Source of the DNA: Listeria_A hofi
GTDB taxonomy: Bacteria > Bacillota > Bacilli > Lactobacillales > Listeriaceae
Length of the DNA stretch: 6,386 bases
Direction: 5' to 3'
NCBI RefSeq assembly: GCF_963575615.1
Contig: NZ_CAUYTL010000065.1
Location: 1 to 6,386 of the forward strand
The notes below the pieces were generated by a model. It worked only from the letters and a program-made list of their open reading frames with translations, did not search any database and was not told the DNA's origin. This document shows, in pieces, positions 1-4,598 of the stretch (positions within the stretch are counted from its first letter, which is position 1; the number at the start of each line of letters is the position of its first letter). Both the position numbers and the translations under genes were made by a program.

Positions 1-60
1 AGCGCCTGCTGGAGCCGTTCCAGATACATAGCCGTCATTGACGTAGTAGTCATTGATAGT
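1..60 (-). repeat. Left copy of the window-terminal inverted repeat
   Basis: The reverse complement of 1-60 matches 6327-6386 at 56 of 60 positions. Positions 9-51 match 6336-6378 without a break for 43 bases. The copy encodes TINDYYVNDGYVSGTAPAGA, the start of Ig module 5. Similarity falls off sharply on the inner side at position 60, which is close to a module boundary. On the outer side the repeat probably continues past the window edge. Confidence 0.93.
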
Positions 61-1062
61 AGGTGGAGCTAGCAAGATATTATCATCAGCCTTAACGATG
101 ACAGTTGTTGGAGCACTCTCATTTCCTGCTGCATCTGTTATCGTTACTTGAATTTCTTTTCCTAGCTCTTGTTGTGGAATAGTAATATTGAAATGACCAT
201 CTTTATCTGCTTTACCATTGACGATACCACCTGATGGTAGAGTGACTTTCACATCACCATTCGCTTCCCCTGTACCTGTAATTTTTGTGTCTGTTACTTT
301 CACCGGATCAACATCTGGTGCGTCTGGTGCTGTAACATCTTGTACTATTTTACTTACTGAATCACTTAATAGGCTACCATCTTTTGCAACAACTTCTACG
401 ACTGCGCCGGCTTTTGGCGTGTCAATGTTGACTGAGTAGTTTCCAGCTTGATCCACTTTGCCAGTATAAGAAATAGTCGTTCCATCTGTCGTTACTTTCA
501 CAATGATATCATTAAGCGGATCGGCTGAACCTGTTACTTTTGTAGATTTATCTGTCACATTATCCAGTGTTGGTGTGGATGGACCGCCATTTGTGACAGT
601 TGCTTTCGCTGTATTACTTGAAACGCCATTTAATGTCGCTGTTCCCTCTACAACGGAATCTTTTGCTTGTTTTGGAATTGCAACACGCCATGTGCCATCT
701 GATGCAACCGTTGTAGTGTAGTCCTTACCATCTGCTTTGAATGTTACTGTTGCTCCTGGTTCGCCTGTACCTGATGCTGTAGTGTCTTGGCTTGTGATAG
801 GATTAATTGTTGTATTAACAAGAGGAGCTTGCCTTACTATTTGGCTCGCAGATGATGGAATTTCTAGTGCTGTTACTGTTGCTGTGATGTTTGTGTTATA
901 AGCTTGTTTTGGAATTGCCACGCTATAATTACCATTAGCATCAACAGTTCCTGTTCCAATTTGCGAACCGGCAGCATTTTTGATAACGACTGTTCCTCCT
1001 GGCTCACCTTTACCTGTTGCAACCGTACTATTTGTTGTAATAGCATTGAGTGTCGCATCCGC
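1..1062 (-). repeat. Tandem Ig-like module array in the CBM-head adhesin
   Basis: There are four complete modules of about 78-87 residues plus the start of a fifth. Each has an opening strand with a (T/A)xxxxxTGxG(E/A)xxxxV pattern and a later strand of the NYSVAIPKQ type, whose variants are WRVAIPKQ, NYSVNIDTP and FNITIPQQ. The modules are clearly related but well diverged in protein sequence. They probably form a rigid stalk that holds the N-terminal head away from the cell wall. Module boundaries were judged by eye. Confidence 0.75.
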
Positions 1063-1707
1063 AACTGTCGTTATATCTATCAAACTCACGTTGGAATAGC
1101 GCATTGTTCCTTGAGAGTGGTTATCTCCCACTACACCAAATCCAGCTGCAGAAATAGTAGAATTAGCTTTGAAAGTTAGTGTTTGAGTAGTTTCATCACT
1201 AACTCTATATCCACCTGTCATAACTGCGCCACTACTGCTCTCAATCAGCTTAACGCCATTCCCATAAACTTGTACGCGATAGTACATGGTGCCTGATGTT
1301 TGTACCGCTTTATATTGAAGTTTGTAAGTGTGACCTGGGATTGTCGCCACTTCTTGTCTCATGATAGTAGAGTCACCTTTTGCGCCTAGTGTGACTTGAC
1401 CATTTTCCCATGCCCTAATAGAATAACGTTTGTAGTCTCCTTCATAGAAGTAAGAACCTGTTTCGTCTGGTCCACTCAAAGTCAGCGTTTGATAATTACC
1501 TATTAACTCCCAATTATTAATACCAACAAATTGCGTGTTCTTCAAAAGATTCACTGCCGTAACGCCAGCTCTCACACTTTTTTCTGATTGCGTTCCATTC
1601 TCTGCGGCTTTAATTTCCCCTGGAAGCGCTGTGATCATTGAACTTGCTGCTACATTTGCTACAATTGCTGCCACTGCAATCTTTTTCATTGTTCTATACT
1701 TTGTCAT
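1..1707 (-). CDS. Secreted modular adhesin, CBM-like head plus Ig-like repeats (3' end missing)
   Basis: The frame is open for 569 codons from ATG 1707 to the window edge. An in-frame TAA lies two codons upstream, so this is the first possible ATG; the AAAGGAGA ribosome site at 1719-1726 is rather distant (12 bases after GGAG). Residues 1-34 form a signal peptide with basic residues (KYRTMKK) and a hydrophobic core, probably cut near IKA|AEN (34/35). Residues 53-212 resemble a beta-sandwich carbohydrate-binding module: it opens with NLLKNTQF and contains a late YSNVSLIDI strand. The ligand is unknown. Four Ig-like (Big_6-type) modules follow at about 216-293, 294-375, 376-459 and 460-546, and a fifth starts at 547. 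Modules 1 and 2 share the signatures GEPG(G/A)TV and VAIPKQA. The likely role is a cell-surface adhesin with a repeat stalk. The anchor lies beyond the edge and is unproven. It lies downstream of the Crp/Fnr gene on the same strand, with no clear terminator between them, so read-through is possible. Confidence 0.88.
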   Translation of the reverse strand, partial: MTKYRTMKKIAVAAIVANVAASSMITALPGEIKAAENGTQSEKSVRAGVTAVNLLKNTQFVGINNWELIGNYQTLTLSGPDETGSYFYEGDYKRYSIRAWENGQVTLGAKGDSTIMRQEVATIPGHTYKLQYKAVQTSGTMYYRVQVYGNGVKLIESSSGAVMTGGYRVSDETTQTLTFKANSTISAAGFGVVGDNHSQGTMRYSNVSLIDITTVADATLNAITTNSTVATGKGEPGGTVVIKNAAGSQIGTGTVDANGNYSVAIPKQAYNTNITATVTALEIPSSASQIVRQAPLVNTTINPITSQDTTASGTGEPGATVTFKADGKDYTTTVASDGTWRVAIPKQAKDSVVEGTATLNGVSSNTAKATVTNGGPSTPTLDNVTDKSTKVTGSADPLNDIIVKVTTDGTTISYTGKVDQAGNYSVNIDTPKAGAVVEVVAKDGSLLSDSVSKIVQDVTAPDAPDVDPVKVTDTKITGTGEANGDVKVTLPSGGIVNGKADKDGHFNITIPQQELGKEIQVTITDAAGNESAPTTVIVKADDNILLAPPTINDYYVNDGYVSGTAPAGA

Positions 1708-1747
1708 TGCTTAATAAATCTCCTTTAATTTTTATTTTTGTGAAATT

Positions 1748-1765
1748 GGCTGATATGAATCAGCC
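1748..1765 (-). other. Perfect hairpin upstream of the CBM-head adhesin
   Basis: The arms GGCTGAT (1748-1754) and ATCAGCC (1759-1765) pair perfectly around a 4-base loop. On the minus strand the hairpin is followed by AATTTCAC rather than a T-run, so it is a poor intrinsic terminator. It lies about 20 bases before the adhesin's ribosome site and overlaps the end of the short leader frame. It could stabilise the message or act in leader control; the function is unproven. Confidence 0.55.
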
Positions 1766-1822
1766 TTCATGATTTTGTCCCCTTCTTAGCTGTGGTTTTA
1801 TTCCTTCTTTATCGCTAAGCAT
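1760..1822 (-). CDS. Possible 20-residue leader peptide
   Basis: ATG at 1822 opens MLSDKEGIKPQLRRGQNHEG and stops with TGA at 1760-1762. The preceding GAGGTGATG matches the anti-SD sequence almost perfectly, but the SD overlaps the ATG, which is poor spacing for initiation there. No other start codon lies at a better distance. Either this is a leader peptide, or a ribosome-binding or standby site, or chance. I do not recognise the peptide, and it shows no membrane segment. Confidence 0.2.
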   Translation of the reverse strand: MLSDKEGIKPQLRRGQNHEG

Positions 1823-1858
1823 CACCTCTTTTAATTACTAATTCATTATTTTAAACGC

Positions 1859-2503
1859 TTAAATGTGCTTTCTGTAGCCAAAATAAATATCTTCTTTTTC
1901 CAAAATTTCAACGACACTTTCCATCGCAGTATAGCCAATTCTTAAGTATTTCCTCAAAACGGTGTACGTTAAAAATTCGGATACTATCGTGACGCCAGAC
2001 TCCACCTTGCTGAATTCAGGCAATAGCTCCTTAACAAGTTCTACGCCCCGCGAAACTGGGCGCAAACGTAAATTTTTGTTAATTCCCATTAATTTAGTCA
2101 TAATATTGTGATTAATCACATAATTGTATAGCCATCCCTCTTGCAAACTCATAAGCAGAAACAAAATATCTTCTTTTTCGAATTCCAATAAAGTTATGTT
2201 AGATAATGATTTTGATTCAATTGGCAACGGTGAATGAAACATAAAGTGCTCTAAACCAACGAAATGTCCTGGACCTATAAAGTAAAGAATATCCGTTTCA
2301 TTCTCTATACTAATGACGCCTTCCACAATATAATAAACTTTCGAATCCTCCACATGATTTCCGGTGTTAAGATACTGTCCTTTTTTGAATTCTTTCCGCT
2401 TATATCTTATATTTTCTGTCTCAGTCAAAAAACGTATAAGCTGGGATTCACAAAAAACAGACTGAATTTCCTTTTCGTCATATAGCTCAGAAAAAACTGG
2501 CAC
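1859..2503 (-). CDS. Crp/Fnr-family (PrfA-like) transcriptional regulator
   Basis: This is a 214-residue protein, close to the usual Crp/Fnr and PrfA length. GTG 2503 is preferred because the GGAG of AAAGGAG lies 8 bases upstream. The longer frame from GTG 2512 would overlap that ribosome site. TTG 2506 is also possible. Residues about 27-112 form the beta-roll sensor, including FKKGQYLNTGN, YYIVEGVISIE and FIGPGHFVGLE. The cyclic-nucleotide phosphate-binding signature (GE...RSA) is not seen, so cAMP is unlikely to be the ligand. A long dimer helix follows, then a C-terminal winged-helix region at about 175-202 (LRKYLRIGYTAMESVVEIL). The closest family style is the PrfA-like set in Listeria, but it is not PrfA itself as far as I can recognise. 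Its promoter shares a long module with the lectin-adhesin promoter. That suggests autoregulation and control of the adhesin, or joint control of both by the Mga-like neighbour. Target and effector are inferred or unknown. Confidence 0.85.
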   Translation of the reverse strand: MPVFSELYDEKEIQSVFCESQLIRFLTETENIRYKRKEFKKGQYLNTGNHVEDSKVYYIVEGVISIENETDILYFIGPGHFVGLEHFMFHSPLPIESKSLSNITLLEFEKEDILFLLMSLQEGWLYNYVINHNIMTKLMGINKNLRLRPVSRGVELVKELLPEFSKVESGVTIVSEFLTYTVLRKYLRIGYTAMESVVEILEKEDIYFGYRKHI

Positions 2504-2536
2504 CAAAGGCACTCCTTTCTTTTAACTGTTGCTGTA

Positions 2537-2618
2537 ACTACAGTATATATGCTCAAAAAAGATCTAGAAACTCTGTTTAGGGTTAAAAAAGCTTTTTTTT
2601 TTGAATGTTTTGTGACGG
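2537..2618 (-). promoter_or_regulatory. Crp/Fnr gene promoter and operator module (copy 1)
   Basis: Read on the minus strand, this contains CCGTCACAAAACATTCA (2618-2602), a 23-base spacer, the dyad AAACAGAGTTT (2578-2568), TTTTTGAGC and TATACTGT. The -10-like TATACT is at 2547-2542, which puts the start of transcription near 2535 and leaves a short leader of about 30 bases. No TTGACA-like hexamer stands 17 bases upstream of the -10, as expected for an activator-dependent promoter. The AAAC-N3-GTTT dyad is centred at about -38 to -41. The spacer includes the 14-bp palindrome AAAAAAGCTTTTTT (2585-2598), probably a bent A-tract. The same arrangement recurs at 4306-4387. Confidence 0.65.
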
Positions 2619-2641
2619 TATGAACTTATTATAACGCGAAT

Positions 2642-2690
2642 AAAAAAAAACAACTTTCCAAAAATCAGCATTTGGAATGTCATTTTTTTT
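2642..2690 (-). terminator. Bidirectional Rho-independent terminator after the Mga-like gene
   Basis: The arms TTCCAAA (2656-2662) and TTTGGAA (2671-2677) pair around an 8-base loop. Two more outer pairs form after one mismatch (ACt/tGT). On the minus strand the stem is followed by a T9 run (2650-2642), and on the plus strand by T8 (2683-2690). It starts right behind the Mga-like stop codon and ends transcription before the Crp/Fnr promoter, so the two regulators are probably separate transcription units. Confidence 0.85.
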
Positions 2691-2695
2691 AATGG

Positions 2696-4183
2696 TTATT
2701 GAATAAATGCTAGGAAACTGGTTAAGTATTTTAAATCTGCATTTGATAATGGGTAATGGATATACTGTATCGAAATTTGATGCGTTAATGCAAAGTCCTC
2801 CAACTGTTTAAATTGCGAAATGGCAATGATGCCTCGCTTATTATGCGCCAATAGATCCATCCTATGTTCTACAAACACAATCTTGTAATCGATACTGTAC
2901 AGAGAAACAATCTTTTTCTTGAATTCTTTTTCTATATAGTAAGGTAGGTCCGAATCAAAGAAAATACCAATTGGATCTTCATATACGTTTAACATGTCTA
3001 GCTCAGAAAATAAAGACGCAAATTTATTGATAAGATATTCTTTTTGTAAGAAAAATTTATAACGTGTTTTTTTATATAGTGTATCGATGAAGACATCTAA
3101 TTTATAGTATAGATTCGGAAATTGGATTTTAATATTGTAAAGATATGGGTATCCAGAATAATCTACTTTAAATCCCTCTACAAGGCTACAGTATATGAAA
3201 GCACTGAAAAGTTCATCTCTAAAGTTTTCGAATTTGGAAGGGATTATTGGGCGAAATGCTTTTGGGAAATCCTCCATAAATAACTGAATCGCTTGATGAA
3301 TCTCTGTATTTTTATCCGCATGGAATTGTAAAATATATTTCTTGAAATTATTTGGATAAAAAAATAGTGGTCTGGTTAGGGACAACAAAAACATGTATTT
3401 TAATTCATTCGTGGAGAGAGAGTACTGCTGTTTGATTTCGTTAATTTGGACCAAATACATGTCATACATTTTGTTGCCTTGTAAGTAACTATCCCACAGT
3501 GGTTCTATTTGGACGGGTTTCTTTTTTGCCGCTCGCATAATGTTAAATCCTGTAACTTGAATAAGCTGTTCCTTTTGCATGTATGTTAAATTTACACCTG
3601 ATTTGTCGAGAAAACCATCCACTAACCGCCTCAGCTCCTGTTCGTCAACTTGCGGATACGGCCACTTATAAATATTATATACCTGCCAAAAAAACATATA
3701 GCCTAAAAAGCGGACCTCTATCTCTTTTCCTACCAAGTGATTTAGTGAATTAAATGCTAGCGACTTGCCTTGGATGATGTCCTTCCATTTATTAATTTGC
3801 TTTCGTACAGAATATTCGCTAGTGAAATGCGTCAAGGCAAAGGAAGCTGTGGATTGAAACGTATCGAAAAATATAGCATCAATAAGTTCAGCAGTTAGCG
3901 AATTTTGAATGACAACCGTTGAAATAGAGCGAAAATGATCTCTAGAATCCAGAATGAGACGAAATCCTTTATTTTTGACACTTAAGATTTGTATATCGGG
4001 ATTTTTTAAAAGAGCAATATCGTCTTGTAAGCTAGAAATATACTTCAATGTCGTGCGTGGCAACAGTTCTAGCTTATGTGATAATTCGTCCGTATCAATC
4101 CAGCGTTCTTCTTCCACAAGCACATCCAAAATCGTTAGTTTTATTTGAATCTGCTTATCCATCGAAATAATTTCTTTTATCAT
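2696..4183 (-). CDS. Mga/AtxA-like transcriptional regulator (HTH plus PRD-like domains)
   Basis: This 495-residue protein is the typical size for Mga-family virulence regulators. ATG 4183 is chosen because AAAGGGTGA (4197-4189) lies 5 bases upstream. A GTG at 4192 would sit inside that ribosome site, although it would add only three residues. A winged-helix domain lies at about 29-53 (IDTDELSHKLELLPRTTLKY). A second HTH-type segment lies around 96-137, ending in SEYSVRKQINKWKDII. The helical middle, including VGKEIEVRFLGYMFFW, resembles the Mga PRD regions. The C-terminal part has short alternating strands such as IDYKIVFVEHR and RGIIAISQF, fitting the EIIB-like dimerisation domain of this family. 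In known relatives, PTS phosphorylation of PRD histidines links sugar status to surface-protein expression; I cannot assign such histidines here. It is divergent from the lectin adhesin, which is a plausible target. Confidence 0.8.
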   Translation of the reverse strand: MIKEIISMDKQIQIKLTILDVLVEEERWIDTDELSHKLELLPRTTLKYISSLQDDIALLKNPDIQILSVKNKGFRLILDSRDHFRSISTVVIQNSLTAELIDAIFFDTFQSTASFALTHFTSEYSVRKQINKWKDIIQGKSLAFNSLNHLVGKEIEVRFLGYMFFWQVYNIYKWPYPQVDEQELRRLVDGFLDKSGVNLTYMQKEQLIQVTGFNIMRAAKKKPVQIEPLWDSYLQGNKMYDMYLVQINEIKQQYSLSTNELKYMFLLSLTRPLFFYPNNFKKYILQFHADKNTEIHQAIQLFMEDFPKAFRPIIPSKFENFRDELFSAFIYCSLVEGFKVDYSGYPYLYNIKIQFPNLYYKLDVFIDTLYKKTRYKFFLQKEYLINKFASLFSELDMLNVYEDPIGIFFDSDLPYYIEKEFKKKIVSLYSIDYKIVFVEHRMDLLAHNKRGIIAISQFKQLEDFALTHQISIQYIHYPLSNADLKYLTSFLAFIQ

Positions 4184-4305
4184 CGCTTTCACCCTTTATA
4201 AAACAAGATATATACTCAATTCCTTATTTTATGGAGGCGTAAACATTTTCTATAATAGAGCTACATAAAGATTCCCACTTCTGTTTTTTAACACTTCATT
4301 CTAGC
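4184..4305. promoter_or_regulatory. Divergent intergenic region, Mga-like gene side
   Basis: This stretch should hold the promoter of the Mga-like gene, but no strong -35/-10 pair is visible on the minus strand. A TTGAGTATATAT string (minus strand, about 4220-4209) resembles the TTGAGCATATATACTGT core of the Crp/Fnr promoter, without the AAACAGAGTTT dyad at the matching distance. On the plus strand there is a perfect TATAAT (4251-4256) preceded at 17 bases by only TTTATG. That could be a second, upstream promoter for the lectin adhesin. Confidence 0.35.
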
Positions 4306-4387
4306 CCGTCACAAAACATTCATAAAGAATAGAGATTTCAACCCCAAACAGAGTTTTAGAGACGTTTTTGAGCTTGTATACTGTTGT
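4306..4387 (+). promoter_or_regulatory. Lectin-adhesin promoter and operator module (copy 2)
   Basis: CCGTCACAAAACATTCA (4306-4322), a 23-base spacer, the dyad AAACAGAGTTT (4346-4356), TTTTTGAGC and TATACTGT follow in the same order and spacing as in copy 1. By my hand count 62 of the 79 aligned bases are identical, with no gaps. TATACT (4377-4382) predicts a start of transcription near 4389. That leaves a long untranslated leader of about 210 bases before the lectin ATG, unlike the short leader of the Crp/Fnr gene. Confidence 0.65.
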
Positions 4388-4396
4388 TGATAGATT

Positions 4397-4439
4397 AGTT
4401 GGCTCACAATATTCTATGTCCAAACTATCATGGCCAACT
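4397..4439 (+). other. Stem-loop in the lectin-adhesin leader
   Basis: AGTTGGC (4397-4403) pairs perfectly with GCCAACT (4433-4439) across a 29-base loop. It starts just after the predicted transcription start, so it would form near the 5' end of the message. Stabilisation of the 5' end or a thermosensor-like role are both possible, but nothing in the sequence decides between them. A chance match cannot be excluded. Confidence 0.35.
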
Positions 4440-4486
4440 GAAATCTAAATATAACCCTACTCAAACCTAGAAAATATTAACGCTAG

Positions 4487-4500
4487 CTATTGAACAATAG
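4487..4500. promoter_or_regulatory. 14-bp perfect-arm dyad (possible Crp/Fnr operator)
   Basis: CTATTG-AA-CAATAG has perfect 6-bp arms around two bases. This is the same 6-2-6 layout as the known PrfA box (TTAACA-N2-TGTTAA), but with different bases. It lies about 100 bases downstream of the predicted start of transcription and 100 bases before the lectin gene. If it is an operator it would act as a downstream block or serve another promoter. It is not present in the same form near the other genes. Confidence 0.3.
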
Positions 4501-4518
4501 GGAAATAAAAGGGGGAAT

Positions 4519-4566
4519 ATGACACAATCAGATTTATGCTTTGTTGTAGGGAGAGCAAGTCACTAA
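4519..4566 (+). CDS. Possible 15-residue upstream leader peptide
   Basis: ATG 4519 follows a strong purine tract, AAAAGGGGG, by three bases. It opens MTQSDLCFVVGRASH, ending with TAA 32 bases before the lectin ATG. The spacing is tight but usable. Translation here could influence initiation at the lectin gene, or the frame may be fortuitous. I recognise no function in the peptide. Confidence 0.25.
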   Translation: MTQSDLCFVVGRASH

Positions 4567-4598
4567 GATTAGACAAATAAATTTAAAAGAGGGATTTT

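Larger units (their letters stand above)
1708..1858 (-). other. Leader region between the Crp/Fnr gene and the CBM-head adhesin
   Basis: This 151-base gap contains, in the direction of transcription, an SD-like AAAGAGGTGATG around 1820-1831, a 20-codon reading frame (1822-1760), a perfect 7-bp hairpin (1748-1765) and the adhesin ribosome site (1719-1726). I see no convincing sigma-A promoter pair in it. I also see no hairpin followed by a T-run. The adhesin may therefore be transcribed from the regulator's promoter through this leader, or from a promoter I cannot recognise. Confidence 0.5.

Noticed and set aside
218..721. Plus-strand frames of 72-73 codons (218-439, 503-721) and further ones at 904-1179 and 873-1064
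   Set aside because: They are antisense or out-of-frame readings of the continuous 569-codon minus-strand adhesin, lack ribosome sites, and have compositions that mirror the repeat coding strand.
1748..1765. Hairpin as an intrinsic terminator of the Crp/Fnr transcript
   Set aside because: No T-run follows on either strand, in contrast to the clear terminator at 2642-2690.
2264..2485. Plus-strand 73-codon frame opposite the Crp/Fnr gene
   Set aside because: The minus frame encodes a recognisable full-length Crp/Fnr protein. The plus frame has no family features or convincing start.
2568..2578. The AAACAGAGTTT dyad read as a true PrfA box
   Set aside because: The known PrfA box is TTAACA-N2-TGTTAA. 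Only part of one half matches, and the dyad has a 3-base centre. Position relative to the -10 is similar, but the sequence is not.
3954..4148. Plus-strand 64-codon frame opposite the start of the Mga-like gene
   Set aside because: It lies entirely within the N-terminal HTH coding region and has no visible ribosome site or recognisable features.
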